A stretch of 64,000 nt of DNA from Patagioenas fasciata (taxonomy: Eukaryota > Chordata > Aves > Columbiformes > Columbidae): positions 191,436,604-191,500,603 of the forward strand of contig NC_092520.1 of assembly GCF_037038585.1 (NCBI RefSeq), given 5' to 3'. Made by a program: the position numbers and the translations under genes. Below, in pieces: positions 23,910-36,023 of the stretch; position 1 is the first letter of the stretch, and each line of letters begins with the position of its first letter. A model generated the notes under the pieces. It did no database searches and was not told the DNA's origin. It worked only from the letters and a program-made list of their open reading frames with translations.

Positions 23910-26879
23910 CTGTTAATAAACACCATAAACAAATTCTTAAATTCTATACAACTGCCAAAGTATTAAATTACCTCTATTTCAGTTCATTGTCTCAGTGATG
24001 TCACAGACTGCCACAAATTTCATCTATCCATATCAAAAGAAACTCTGTGTTTTGGGGTTTTGTTTTTAAAGAAAAAATACCAAATCACCCCCAAATACCC
24101 ACACTGTTCACTTTGCCATTCCCAAAACAATTTCATGATATTTTCCAGTCTATTTGGATTATTCCTCAATATTATTCAATCATCTTCTGCATTTTCCACT
24201 GATTTAGACTCTGTAAGAAGCAATGTAAGTACACATGGTATATATGTAAGTGTAATACAGTAAACACACGTTAATTGTGTTAGCTTTCAGTAGGGTCATC
24301 CTAATCACCACATGATATTTCATTCTCAGATTTACTTTTCTGCAAAACAAACAATCAAACAGGAAAAAAAAGTTATGGAAAACTGCCAACTTTCTAAACA
24401 GCTCAGCCAAAGCAGCACTAAAAAACACTGCTCTCATTTGTACTTAACCTTTCGTTTGCCCACTTTACCTGTAGAATGACTTCTTCTATGTGACCACTAT
24501 TCAGTTTGTCCTGTAGTTTTTCCACATCAGTCTCCTGTGTATTTGAATACATATAAACAAATGTTAATTTATACTGAGAAGTAGAAAGCCCAGATAAAAC
24601 ACAAAAACAATAATTCAACCAGATCACACTCTAGTCTTCCTCAGAACTACCGTCAAATTAGCTGGCTGCTGTCATTTTACGTTAGTAAAGAAATCTCACA
24701 CACTTTTCATATTTGAAAACAAACATCAAATTTCCAGTGATAAATACAAAAGCCAAGTACTACTTAATGACATCCAAAGAAGCATTAGCAGCAAAGGACT
24801 TTAGTATGTATCTTGAAAGAAAATTCTGATCATAGCTTTTTATGAAATACACAATATCAGTATTGCATAGCTTATTGTACCAAAAAGTGCTCTGAAATGT
24901 CAAAGGCACAGATTGCGCTAAGATACTACACTGATAAGAGCACATGCATTTTTTTGTGCAAGATTGTGGAAATTACCACTGTCTACAAATCTTAAAAAAA
25001 CTGTTTTCTTCTAATTTTCACCAAAAACACCAGTAAGAAGTTTACAATTCTTTTTAATATACCATCAAAATATTCCATTCAATAACAAAATTAAATCTCA
25101 AGACTTCAATTATTTCTGAACTGATATCTGAAAGCTACATCTACTTCTGAAAAACAGGTATTTAAAAAAAAATAATCTTTCTCATCTTAAAAATCTTTTC
25201 ATGTGTAACATTTATGAACCAGACCCGTACTTACCGTTTGCACCAAATTAAATCGCTGATTTACAATATCCTCAGTGTATTTCCTATATGCTGCATCTTT
25301 GGGAATGTTTTGCAGGACACCAAGGATTTTTGTGTACAGTATCCTCAGGCGCTGAAGTGATTGCAAGACATGGTTAAAATACACAACTACAAGTATTTAA
25401 CATCTGGTCTGTCTTAAGCTACTAGCTACAAAGACACAAAATATAGAGGGTTATGGTATTCAATCCAGAAATGCAGGATTAACAAAATAACTAAGTCTGA
25501 ACCAGAGAACTCTGTCTTGGGCAAAACTGGCATTTATCAGGACTGGGAAATTTATTAATTTTACCCAGAAGGTGTCTGACAAAGCTGTAGACTGAGCTAT
25601 AATAATTTGTACAGAACAATAATGATTTTTTCAGTGGTCCTTTTTGACACTATTCCTAACTTTTGGCGGCAAAAACATTTTTGAAATAGAATCGTTGCAC
25701 AGTGGGAAATTTCAAAGCACAGAGAAATTAAATAAGTCCTTTCAAAGCTCATGCCTCCAGAATAAGCAAGCAAGATGACGCAAACATACTTTCATTACTG
25801 AGCCTGACGAGGTAAAAACCAAGCGCCAAATTGCTACAAGAAGCACCTAACATGGTTCCCAAGAACCACTGAAGTATGCCAGCCTCAACAGTGCTTGCCA
25901 TCACAGGGCCTTGATGTGGCATTGCACCACACCTCCCCTATTACATAAGACCAGCCTGTCCCCTTTGTATGGTATGTCAGTACTTGATGGAAACATGGCA
26001 TAGCAAGGCAGAAAAAACCTGTATGTTTGTGAAGTAGAAATCACATTTATGAAGAACTGAATTTAAAGAGTTTTTTGCTTTTGTAATGGAGATGAGAGAA
26101 ATATTGCTTCATAAAAGTACTTACACAAAGGAGGTTTTTTAAATCAGCACATACAACAAAAACTACATGTCCAAAATAACCCCTAATTATATGAATTAAA
26201 CTCTTAGGAACTAATTTTATTCCTTTGTCATTTTGGAATATTTTTACACCTTCATTAAGCTGGCACCACTTTAAGGTGCACAGTGTATCTACATACGCAA
26301 ACACGTAAAAAAAAAAAAAAAGCATTTAATTTCCATTAAATACAGAACAAGACGTGACATACCTCATGAGGGTTTTCAGTTACAGCCAGTCCTACAAGTC
26401 CAGTGGTCTGCACAGAGAGCATGAACATATTTAATACACCCAACCATCTACTTCCATGCTACCTAAACATACACCTGACGGGGACCATTCCGTGACATGA
26501 TCTCCACCTCCCACCGCACACACAAATCTGCAGAGTTTTGACCAGGGAACAAGAAGGTGAGAGTGAGGAGAGGGAGCAGCTCACAGTCCACATCAGCCGC
26601 CGCTCAGCAGTCCTGGAGGGGTGACCCTGGGCCTACCCGCATCCTTCCTCCCCACACGATGGGCTCGCCCCCTTTGCTAACGGTCGCTGCTGCCCCGCCA
26701 GCAGCTGCCGCCGGGCCCGCCGGGCTCCCCGCTCCCCTCGGCCCTTTCTCACATCCCCCCGCCCCGAGACCCGCCGGAGCAGCGCAAGGTGAGATCCCAC
26801 CGCGGGGCGCGGCCACCGGGAGCTGCTCGCTCGGCTCGGCTCGGCCCCCCCGCCTCACCTTCCGCAGCGCCCCCGCCAT
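23808..26879 (-). CDS. NDUFA5: NDUFA5, complex I 13-kDa accessory subunit
   Basis: NDUFA5 (B13) is an accessory subunit of the matrix arm of mitochondrial NADH:ubiquinone oxidoreductase. Five exons join in phase: 26879-26859, 26407-26363, 25351-25235, 24534-24469 and 23909-23808, every intron GT-AG. The product is 116 residues, exactly the mammalian length. It runs [32 protein letters not shown]..., [20 protein letters not shown]..., and ends WPI. It has no membrane segment and no classical cleaved presequence, as expected. A minus-strand ATTAAA (23729-23734) could serve as polyadenylation signal about 75 bp after the stop; this is weak. The gene starts inside a CpG island and is transcribed in the same direction as IQUB. 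Confidence 0.97.
24469..24534 (-). CDS. NDUFA5: NDUFA5 exon 4
   Basis: 22 codons encoding [20 protein letters not shown] plus LQ, acceptor ACACAG and donor CTACAG|GTAAAG. Confidence 0.95.
25235..25351 (-). CDS. NDUFA5: NDUFA5 exon 3
   Basis: 39 codons beginning [20 protein letters not shown], acceptor CTTCAG and donor ACG|GTAAGT. This is the core helical segment of the family. Confidence 0.96.
26363..26407 (-). CDS. NDUFA5: NDUFA5 exon 2
   Basis: 45 nt encoding [15 protein letters not shown], between GTGCAG and GAG|GTATGT. It is a microexon identified by homology to the family's N-terminus. Confidence 0.95.
26859..26879 (-). CDS. NDUFA5: NDUFA5 exon 1 (coding part)
   Basis: Seven codons, MAGALRK, followed by AAG|GTGAGG. 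The ATG sits in GGCCATGGCGG, a strong start context, inside the CpG island. The exon is too short to show up as an ORF. Confidence 0.93.
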
Positions 26880-26943
26880 GGCCGCGCTGCGCGAGCCGCC
26901 CCACGCCGCTCCGCCACCCACCGCCCGCAGCGCCGGACGCGGG

Positions 26944-26953
26944 GCGCATGCGC
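26944..26953. promoter_or_regulatory. NRF-1-type palindrome 1
   Basis: GCGCATGCGC, the core of the nuclear respiratory factor 1 site (YGCGCAYGCGCR), 65 bp upstream of the NDUFA5 ATG. NRF-1 controls many nuclear genes for respiratory-chain subunits. Confidence 0.65.
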
Positions 26954-26991
26954 GGGCGTCGGTTAGAGGACATGGCGAAGGACGCGGAGCC

Positions 26992-27001
26992 GCGCATGCG
27001 C
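26992..27001. promoter_or_regulatory. NRF-1-type palindrome 2
   Basis: A second identical GCGCATGCGC, 48 bp from the first and farther upstream of NDUFA5. Two full palindromes this close are unlikely by chance even in a CpG island. Confidence 0.65.
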
Positions 27002-27140
27002 CGCTGTCACCTCGGCTCCCGGTCTCGGCGGGCGAAGGATGAACCAGGCCGGCGGCAGCACGCGCGATCCCGCGGCTCATGCGCAGCCTGCGGGTGGCGT
27101 GGTGGCGCGTGCGCTGAGCTGCGGGGGCGGCTCGGCTGTT

Positions 27141-30100
27141 GGGCCCTGGAGACAGGGGAGTGCTTAAAGATCTAGCACTTTGGGAGCTACACTTAACCCA
27201 CTAACCCTTGACCCATTAACTTAGAGTTTTGTGTAACTTACTGTATGAGAAATAACAGTTCACTGAGGACTTCACAGGCCCCGCAAAGATTAAAAAAAAC
27301 ACCCTAGCTGCGTCCTTGGGTGAACTAGATAACAGAATCTTGGGCACGGGACGAGAGATGCCAGTTCTAACCAGCTCACCAGTTTGAGTCCCAGCCAACC
27401 CAACACACCAGGCCAGAGGTAAAAGTGTACAGTGAAGGAGACCCCAGTTCACGATCGCTGCACAGGCGCAACCAGGAGGGCCGGAGGTAGAGACTGTGGA
27501 AATGACTCCCCAGAACTCACTGTAATAAGAACCACCTTCTCGGGGACAGGTTATGAATATGTACAGGCACTCCTAGAACTTTTGTGAATATGTAATACTT
27601 TACAGCATTTAACCAAGCTCGCAGCTGCTGGAAATTTACACACATCTTAGGCGGAGCTATCCCTCGTGTGTCCAGTGCTGAATAAACATACCTTCTTTAG
27701 AACCTCACAGGCTGTAAAGTAATTTCTGCGCCTCACCCTGGGCAAAGCTGGGCCGGCCCAGGCGGGAGGGTCTCCTTTGCTGGAGAAACCCCATCCCTGC
27801 GGTGGAGAGGCAGCCAGGTTCCTGTCCCGGAACCGCCCAGGCTGGCTGGGCACTGTGGTGGCCCAGGAGTGGGTGACTGTCCAAATGCAGCCCAAGTTTC
27901 GGAGCCCGGTACTTTTAGGTGGGCTGGGTGTAGCATCTCCATACTGCTGTTTGCTTTGCTGCACTTAAATACGTTTGAATATTCCCTTTTCAGCATAAAC
28001 ACGTTTTCTGTTAGTAATGCTGTCTACATGCAATTGCTAAAGGCAGCTTATGATCAATTTGCAGAACTTTGCAATTTCCAAATAAGGAATACTCTTTGTT
28101 GCTAGAAATGCATCACACACAAGTCCTACGTGCCATATGTTGCAGTTCGATTTTCAGCATGTCTCTAGTAAGATGGAATACGCATTCTGCTGGTGGTCAG
28201 TATGGCTGGTGAGAGTACCTGAAACCAACTGATATTTGCCAAGTGATAGCTAATTAACTGCCAGTACTGAGTTTTCAGAACTATTTTAAGTCCATAGGGG
28301 TTAGGGGGTCTTTTTTGTTTGTTTTTCCAAAGTGTTTTGCAGAATCCAATCTTACTGCAAGCTTCAGAGTTGATTTCAAACCTCCCTTTCATGAGTCAAA
28401 CAATTGTGTCAAGCCTTAGAGCTTCAGAAGTATGTTTGGCTGCTACTGAGAGCTGTCTTGTGTGTTGTGTGCTTGGAATTAACACAGCTTATGTCCACTC
28501 AGAGTGAGATTTTGGTGTAGCAGATGTGATTTGAATATGTGTCAGTTTCTGTCATTTTTTCACAAAACATATTTAGGCTTTGCAGAAGTTTCTAGTACAT
28601 CAATTCTAGTTTTCTGCAAAGTATGTGTAAAAAATAAATACCTTCCAATTGATAACTGATGCAGTGTGTAACTAAGCATTTTATGTCTGTTCCATATGTC
28701 CGGGAATAGGGTCTAATTTAGAAATAATGCCCAGCTTATAAACAATTTAATTTTTTTGTTAAGAAAAAAAAAAAGAGTTGTATGTGCATGTATTTATCAG
28801 TCAAGTCCTCCTGAGGTTGGTAACTTTCTACCTCAGGGAACAGTCATAGGAATGAGTGTTCTGGAATTTGAATAATAAGCAGAAGCATGCATATGCTGCC
28901 TATGAATTTTAGCTGTGAAATTGGCTTGACCAATGAATTCTGTTAAAAGTAGCTAATTTACAGCAGATTAAAAAATAAGGATTACTATAGTAGGCAATGG
29001 CAAATAGGTAATTTCTGAGTTAATGTGATCAGTTAATAAAGAAAAAAAACCTAAAATACTGATGGAAAATAGAAAGCTTAATTAAGAGACTTGAGATAGA
29101 TAGAATGAGAGAAATAAGCAATAAATGGCAGTTTAAATCAGTGGGGATAAACGTGATGTTCATTTGAAAATCCAGTTGACCTTGTATTAAGTCTTATCTT
29201 TATGACCTAACTACTGATTAAGGCTGAGTTTTGCATAGTGAGTAAGATTTGATAATAATTGTGTTTTAACTTTATATTGTATTTGTTCTGATCTTTTTTT
29301 GTTGTTGTTGTTTATAATTCATTTGGACTACTTTTGAGCTACTTTTTTCCATAACAGGTAGGCAAACCCAACAAACTGAGTCTCAGAATATCGTAGAGTT
29401 CTCACTGAAAGCCAGTCTTTTAATAAGATATGTACTACCTCTGTTCCATAACTAAAGCAAAGTGATTACTACAGTTTATATAATAATTTAGGGTTTATGC
29501 TCCTCCACTACTGAGTGTTCTTTGAGATTACATCAGAGAGACCTGGGATTTCTTTCCAAGGCATTGAGAATCTCTCTTTCCTATCAAAATATCATTCTTT
29601 AAAAAAATTGCCCTTTTTTATTGGGTCCTCCCTGTATTTTTCCCTTCTCTGTGATGGTCAAGCCAGATGATGTATCTCCTGATTACGCAAACCGACCACG
29701 GCACAAATTGTTCTGTGCCTGGCAATCTTCGTTAGCCAGATTAGCTCAGCACAATTCAAACAGTAGTTCTAACCATCTGTTTAGACAACCCAAACATATA
29801 GGTATCCTTGCCACATCCTACTACAAAGAGTAAAAAAATAGTAATATATTTTGATTAGACAGTTCATTAAATCAGTTGGAAAGTCATACTGTAGGAAGTT
29901 CCCCAAATTGCCAAACAGTTTCAATACATAGTTTAACATATAAAACTCCAAAACCTAAGAAGTACATTCAGTAATTACCTGCTTTTGAACAAACAAAAAA
30001 CTCCAAACCATCCACATAGCATTTCATGGTTTATAATATATTTAGCACTGGGGACTCTGTGACGGGTGGTGTTCTGTGTGCTAATGTACAGCATGTAGGC

Positions 30101-30585
30101 ACCCTGAGAAGGTCTTGGTATAGCTGTGGTTTCTCTTCCCTTTTTTTGTCTCACCAATGGATTTATCTCACTGTGAAGTCTTGCAAATAGACATATGATT
30201 TGGTATCTCGACAGGAGTCTTATTTATTCTGGCTTTACATGTGTGAATCATTGACCGGTGGGTTTCTAGTTAGTAACTATGTAAGAGTAGAATTAGTGTT
30301 TAAATAGCAATGCAAATAGTATTAAGAATACCTGAAAAGAAAAACAATACTGTGCCTGTAATGTGGATATGTAGTAGTTCTGCTGATATCCTGGTTGTGT
30401 AAAGGAAAGGAAAGAACTCAAGCAATTGAAACATTTGTGTTCTTTATATATTATAAATGCATATTGTAGATTTTTAAAAATTATGTAAGAATATATTTCT
30501 GTTCTTATAATCCCTTACCTGACAGTAAAGCAAGGTCTCAGTACTTTTCTGTCTGCTTCTTATTGTACTGGTTTGGTTTTTTCAG
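27141..30585. other. Intergenic DNA upstream of NDUFA5
   Basis: Contains the LTR-like fragment at 27495-27709 and otherwise AT-rich DNA. No gene was recognised. Confidence 0.6.
27495..27709 (+). mobile_element. Possible solo LTR fragment
   Basis: A stretch starting TGTGGAAATGACTCC and ending CCTCACA, with AATAAA at 27681-27686 followed by a CTTCTTTAG segment, an arrangement typical of the R/U5 part of a retroviral LTR. No internal retroviral genes are nearby. The borders are guesses. Confidence 0.35.
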
Positions 30586-33500
30586 CCTCACAGTATCACA
30601 CAGTATGTTTGGGATTGGAAGGGACCTCAAAAGATCATCTAGTCCAATCCCCCTGCTGGAGCAGGAACGCCTAGGTGAGGTCGCACAGGAATGTGTCCAG
30701 GCGGGCTTTGAATGTCTCCAGGGAAGGAGACTCCACAACCTCCCTGGGTAGCCTGTTCCAGTGCTCTGTCACCCTCACTGAGAAGAAGTTCTTTCTCAAA
30801 TTTAAGTGGAACCTCTTGTGTTCCAGCTTGATCCCATTGCCCCTTGTCCTATCATTGTTTGCCACTGAGAAGAGCCTGACTCCATCCTCATGGCACTCAC
30901 CCTTTATATATTTATAAACATTAATAAGGTCACCCCTCAGTCTCCTCTTCTCCAAACTAAAGAGCCCCAGCTCCCTCAGCCTTTCTTCATAAGGGAGATG
31001 CTCCACTCCCTTAATCATCTTTGTTGCCCTACGCTGGACCCTCTCCAGCAGTTCCCTGTCCTTCTTGAACTGAGGGGCCCAGAACTGAACACAATATTCC
31101 AGATGGGGTCTCACCAGGGCGGAGTAGAGGGGAAGGAGGACCTCTCTCGATCTACTGACCACCCCCCTTCTAATACACCCAAGGATGCCATTAGCCTTCC
31201 TGGCCACAAGGGCACAGTGCTGGCTCATGGTCATCCTGTTGTCCACCAGGACCCCCAGGTCCCTTTCCCCTACACTGCTCTCTAATAGGTCATGCCCCAA
31301 CCTATACTGGAACTTGGGATTGTTCCTGCCCAGATGCAGGACTCTACACTTTCCCTTGTTAAATTCCATCAGGTTATCCCCCGCCCAACTCTCCAGCCTG
31401 TCCAGGTCCCGCTGGATGGCGGCACAGCCTTCTGGCGTGTCAGCCACTCCTCCCAGCTTAGTGTCATCAGCAAACTTGCTGATAGTACACTCAATTCCCT
31501 CGTCTAAATCATTAATGAATATATTGAATAATATTGGCCCCAGTACTGACCCCTGAGGCACTCCACTAGATACTGGCCTCCAACTGGACTCCGCACCATT
31601 GACCACCACTCTCTGGCTTCTCTCTTTAAGCCAGTTTGCAACCCACCTCACTACTGTATTGTCGAGACCACACCTCCTCAATTTAGCTGTGAGGATGCTG
31701 TGAGGGACTGTGTCAAAGGCTTTACTGAAGTCAAGGTAGACCACATCCACCGCTCTGCCATCATCCATCCACCTTGTTACATTCTCATAAAAGGCTATGA
31801 GGTTGGTCAAGCATGACTTACCCTTGGTAAAGCCATGCTGACTGCCCCTAATGACCCTCTTATCCCTGATGTGCCTTGAGATGGCACCCAGGATAAGCTG
31901 TTCCATTACTTTCCCAGGGACAGAGGTGAGGCTGACCGGTCTATAATTACCCGGGTCCTCCTTCTTGCCCTTTTTAAAGACTGGAGTGACATTTGCTTTC
32001 CTCCAATCCTCGGGCACCTCTCCCGTTTCCCAAGACTTGGCAAAAATGATGGATAGCGGTCTAGCAATGACTTCAGCCAGCTCCCTCAGCACCCGCGGAT
32101 GCATCCCATCTGGACCCATGGATTTATGGACGTCCAGACTACTTAATTGTTCCCTAACCCAGTCCTCATCGACTAAAGCAAACTCCTCCATTAACCTGGC
32201 TTCATCCGGGGTCTCAGGGGTACAGGGTTCCCCAGGACATCCTCCAGCGGAGTAGACAGAGACAAAGGCGGCATTCAGCAATTCTGCCTTCTCTGTGTCT
32301 TCTGCCACCAGGGCACCCACCTCATTCATCAGTGGGCCTACATTGCCTCTGGTATTAGTTTTATCTGCTATGTATTTGAAAAAGTTCTTCTTGCTGTCCT
32401 TGACCCCTCTCGCCAGCTGTAATTCTAAGGAGGCCTTGGCTACCCTAGCTGCCTTCCTGCATCCTCTAACAGCAGCCTTATATTCCTCCCAAGTGGCCAG
32501 TCCCTGCTTCCATGACCTGTAAACTCGCCTCTTCTGCTTGAGCATACCCAACAGATCCCTATTCAACCATGCAGGCCTTCTGGCTCCCTTCCTCGACTTC
32601 CTACGTGTGGGGATGCTCTGATCCTGAGCATGGAAGAAGCAATCTCTGAATGCAATCCAGCTCTCTTGGGCCCCTTTTCCTTCAAGCAGTCTTGCCCATG
32701 GGGTTTCCCTCAGCAGTTGCTTGAAAAGGCCGAAATTAGCCCTGCCAAAGTCCAGGGTTGCAATTCTACTTGCTATTCTGTTCCTGCCACACGAGATGCT
32801 GAACTCCACCATCTCGTGGTCACTGCAACCCAGGCAGCCCTCAACCTTTACTGCTTCAACCAGACCCTCTTTGTTAGTGAGGATGAGATCCAGCAGTGCA
32901 CCTCTCCTGGTCGGCTCCTCCACCATCTGCATGAGGAAGTTATCATCAATGCACTGGAGGAACCTCCTGGACTGTGGCTGGCTGGCTGAATGGTCCTTCC
33001 AGCAAACATCAGGGAAGTTAAAATCACCCACAACAACCAGGGCCTGTGACTGTGAGGCCACTCTCAGCTGCGCATAGAAGGCCTCATCAACTTCCTCAGT
33101 CTGATCTGGTGGCCTGTAATAGACACCTACAACAGTATCACCCCTACCAGCCTGTCCCTTGATCCTGACCCATACACTCTCAACTCGTTCCTCATCTGCT
33201 CCTGGGCAGAATTTAGTACATTGCAGTTGCTCTCTCACATAGAGAGCAACTCCACCACCACGCCTGGCTGGCCTGTCTTTCCTGAAAAGGGCATAGCCAT
33301 CCATGACCACATTCCAGTCATGTGAACTGTCCCACCACGTTTCTGTAATTGCCACCAGATCATAATCTCCCGACCGAACATAGGATTCTAACTCCTCCTG
33401 CTTATTCCCCATGCTGCGCGCATTGGTGTACAGGCATTTCAGGGAGCGAGCAGAGCACACCAATTTCTCCCTAGGGGCACAGGAGGCCACCCGGTCCTCA

Positions 33501-33665
33501 TCTGTTTTAGAATGCTGCCCCTCTGGGGCAAGCCCAACTACAACCCCATCCCCCTTCGAGGCTAGTTTAAAGCTCTCCAAATGAGCCCAGCTAATTCCTG
33601 CCCCAGCATCCTTTTGCCTCTGCGAGATAAGCCTTTCCTGCATAACACTGTCCGGACTGGAGTCT
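30586..33665 (-). mobile_element. CR1 LINE, 5'-truncated, with uninterrupted ORF2
   Basis: A non-LTR retrotransposon of the CR1 clade, about 3.1 kb. The 3' end carries the usual short UTR and octamer-like tail (CACAGTATCACACAGTATG on the plus strand, 30588-30606). The 5' border near 33665 is set where resemblance to CR1 fades; ORF1 and the 5' UTR are absent, as in most CR1 copies. No target-site duplication was recognised. Confidence 0.93.
30671..33643 (-). CDS. CR1 ORF2: endonuclease-reverse transcriptase
   Basis: A 990-residue protein open from ATG to stop, encoding the element's machinery for target-primed reverse transcription. The apurinic-type endonuclease (about 68-280) keeps its motifs: Asn74 ([10 protein letters not shown]), Glu101 (ITETWW), the YRPP turn, Asp207/Asn209 ([10 protein letters not shown]) and SDH at 274-276. 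The reverse transcriptase (about 540-800) keeps [20 protein letters not shown], the first Asp in YLDFSKAFD (638), [14 protein letters not shown] and the catalytic FADD (724-727). The C-terminal CR1 region follows ([20 protein letters not shown]). A stop codon lies in frame just upstream of the ATG. It sits alone between NDUFA5 and ASB15 and is an insertion, not a host gene. Whether it is expressed or mobile cannot be told from sequence, and lack of ORF1 argues against autonomy. Confidence 0.95.
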   Translation of the reverse strand: MQERLISQRQKDAGAGISWAHLESFKLASKGDGVVVGLAPEGQHSKTDEDRVASCAPREKLVCSARSLKCLYTNARSMGNKQEELESYVRSGDYDLVAITETWWDSSHDWNVVMDGYALFRKDRPARRGGGVALYVREQLQCTKFCPGADEERVESVWVRIKGQAGRGDTVVGVYYRPPDQTEEVDEAFYAQLRVASQSQALVVVGDFNFPDVCWKDHSASQPQSRRFLQCIDDNFLMQMVEEPTRRGALLDLILTNKEGLVEAVKVEGCLGCSDHEMVEFSISCGRNRIASRIATLDFGRANFGLFKQLLRETPWARLLEGKGAQESWIAFRDCFFHAQDQSIPTRRKSRKGARRPAWLNRDLLGMLKQKRRVYRSWKQGLATWEEYKAAVRGCRKAARVAKASLELQLARGVKDSKKNFFKYIADKTNTRGNVGPLMNEVGALVAEDTEKAELLNAAFVSVYSAGGCPGEPCTPETPDEARLMEEFALVDEDWVREQLSSLDVHKSMGPDGMHPRVLRELAEVIARPLSIIFAKSWETGEVPEDWRKANVTPVFKKGKKEDPGNYRPVSLTSVPGKVMEQLILGAISRHIRDKRVIRGSQHGFTKGKSCLTNLIAFYENVTRWMDDGRAVDVVYLDFSKAFDTVPHSILTAKLRRCGLDNTVVRWVANWLKERSQRVVVNGAESSWRPVSSGVPQGSVLGPILFNIFINDLDEGIECTISKFADDTKLGGVADTPEGCAAIQRDLDRLESWAGDNLMEFNKGKCRVLHLGRNNPKFQYRLGHDLLESSVGERDLGVLVDNRMTMSQHCALVARKANGILGCIRRGVVSRSREVLLPLYSALVRPHLEYCVQFWAPQFKKDRELLERVQRRATKMIKGVEHLPYEERLRELGLFSLEKRRLRGDLINVYKYIKGECHEDGVRLFSVANNDRTRGNGIKLEHKRFHLNLRKNFFSVRVTEHWNRLPREVVESPSLETFKARLDTFLCDLT

Positions 33666-36023
33666 TATAAAACCAGCCATTATCAAAAAAACCAAAGCCC
33701 TGCCTGTAGCACACTTATTTGGATCGCACTGGCAAAAGAAGTTTCAATAAATTCCTGATCTTGTCTCCAAAGATGAGATGCATGTAGTGCCTTAGTTAAG
33801 CTTACAGTGTTACGGTTCTATACATGCAAGTGAATCATAGAGCACAGAAGTGTTCACAGTGTACATGTTAATTTCATCAGATCAATTAAAGATATGTTGG
33901 AAGTTTGTTGTTTCAGTTTGTTATGTTCCATTATTGTCTGTTTGTTTTGGTAAAGACAGCTAATTGGTTAAAACCAAAACAAGACAGAGGTTTTGCATCA
34001 GTGATATGTATCTAGCTTCTCCTTCATTTCATGGCTGGGATTTAACTTGCTGGGTACTGCTATTCTTGGTGTTACTTTTGGGCTGTCACTGCTGTCTGTG
34101 GTGTCATACCTTCTGCTTCTTTGTCTAATTTCTGGTTATTAAATCTAGTCAAATAAGAACCATAATTGGCTGTCATTGACTCTATAAAGCTTTGCATCTT
34201 ATCAGCCTCAGAGAGAGAGAGAGAGATTAGTGATTGGTGATGTAATATTCCAGGATGTACAACTAGTTAAAGGCTAAACCTTCTCAGATTTGTGTAAATT
34301 TATGTAAATATGTTACTGGATTTTGTTAATGTAGCCCTTGAGACTAAGTTGGCAAATAACTTATTTTCTTAATGAGAGTTGTTGAACCAATCTTATTATA
34401 CTGTCCAGACCTCATGTTACATTTGACAAGATTTTAGAGAAGTCATGTGTAATACTTTCCTGTGGGGCGAGTCTGCTTATGTTACAGTTGTACAAGGTCA
34501 GACCTTAATTTATCTAGCAACTGCGTATTTAATTTTAGAAGTATCACAGGACACATCAGCTCGCAGGGCACCATTCCTGGCTGTTCAAAATGCAGGCCCC
34601 AGAGTAACAGTGGCAAGATAATGGGTTGAAAAGGTGAGAATATATGGTATGCTTGCCAATTAGACTAACAGAGAAATAGTTTAAAACTATAATATTTAGT
34701 AGACTGAGTCCAAATTTAGACTGCTATTATTTTATTGCTATGAATAACCTCTTTGCATGCCTAGGGGCCTTCTATTTATAGACAGTAAAGCTAGGATTGT
34801 CTAGTTTATTTTAAGGATAAGAAATTAGAATAACATTAACACTCACATAACTTTAACTTTATACCTATGTGTTTCAAAGTGAGGAACACTTGACACGCTT
34901 CTTTCCAAGGAAAGATGCAACTTCCGTGATTAGCAAGTAGATGAGGTTTTTTTAAATTAAAAAACCAGTAGCTTTATTTAAGAGAGAAAAACTTTTTAAT
35001 GGAAAAGAGAAAGAAGTAACATCTAGTTTTTCAGGCATAAATGGAAAAAAAAAATCAGAAAAATATTGGACTATTCAAAATGTTGTTTAAGGAAAATATT
35101 CTCGGTAATATAAAAAGTAAAACTTGTTTACAGTAAGCATTGGCAATTGTGTCTAGTGATCTAGTGCCTGGGTCTGGTAACTGCAAAATTTCACAGGTGA
35201 ATGAGAGAGGATTTTGCTGCTGAGCTTTTGAGCCTTTTCATTGCCACATCAGGTAGTGTGGCAGGGATGTCTCTGCTGCTGCTGAGTATTCCAGCCATGC
35301 CGTTATGTTCCACTGTGGTCCGAGTGGAACATCCACGCTTCTGTCGGCCCATGTCACCTCAGCACAGTGTATTACCAGCAGTGATATAGCAAATCAGGCT
35401 CTCGAAGCATGTGTAGACCCCTGGCAATGTGTCCAGCACTTGGGCTGTGGTGAGCTGGTCGCCCTATACTTACTCTGCCATGTTGCAGTCACTTACTACC
35501 TTACTAACTTTCTCATTTTATAGTATATTACTAACTTTTGTGGGATGAGATAGTTTGAAAACAGTACACACAACAATTCTGAAACAATGCTTATCTGAGA
35601 CCTTTCTGGTTAAGTCTGTGTTAAAGCAGAGCTTTATGGTGCCTGTGGCATAACCAGTCTGGGGAATGCAGCAATGCAGGAGATGATAGCTGACCAAAGG
35701 GGTATGCAAGTTATGTGAAAACAAAACAAGTTTCTGTGGTGCCCTGTAAACTGATTTCTTCCAGTAATCTTTAGGAGAGAAAGGAGAGGTAGAAAGGCAA
35801 TACATATTTCTGAATATAAAAGGATGTTCTTATGAAATTACTATACTGCAAAGTGTTCTGTGCTCTTAACTCCTCTTGGAATCAGTGATGTTGGAGGGTG
35901 TTGATCACCCCACAGGACTAAACCTTATGTGACCATCTTCATAAAGATACTGTAATATATCAAAATAGCCTTCTTTCAGATAGTTTGCAGTGTGAGGGTC
36001 TAATCTAAGGCCTATGTGAGTCT
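33666..36023. other. Intergenic DNA right of the CR1 element
   Basis: AT-rich, with the (GA)8 run. Nothing else stands out. Confidence 0.55.
34211..34226. repeat. (GA)8 microsatellite
   Basis: Eight uninterrupted GA units in the NDUFA5-ASB15 intergenic region. Confidence 0.9.

Larger units (their letters stand above)
26590..27140. promoter_or_regulatory. CpG island, NDUFA5 promoter
   Basis: About 550 bp of very GC- and CpG-rich sequence surrounding the NDUFA5 start codon. Long ORFs on both strands here are by-products of base composition. No convincing divergent gene starts from the plus side. Confidence 0.85.

Noticed and set aside
26557-27175. Several 80-160 codon ORFs on both strands
   Set aside because: They lie in the CpG island, are Pro/Ala/Gly/Arg-rich, and overlap NDUFA5 exon 1. 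They result from few stop codons in GC-rich DNA.
30890-33077. Plus-strand ORFs across the CR1 element
   Set aside because: They are antisense shadows of CR1 ORF2.
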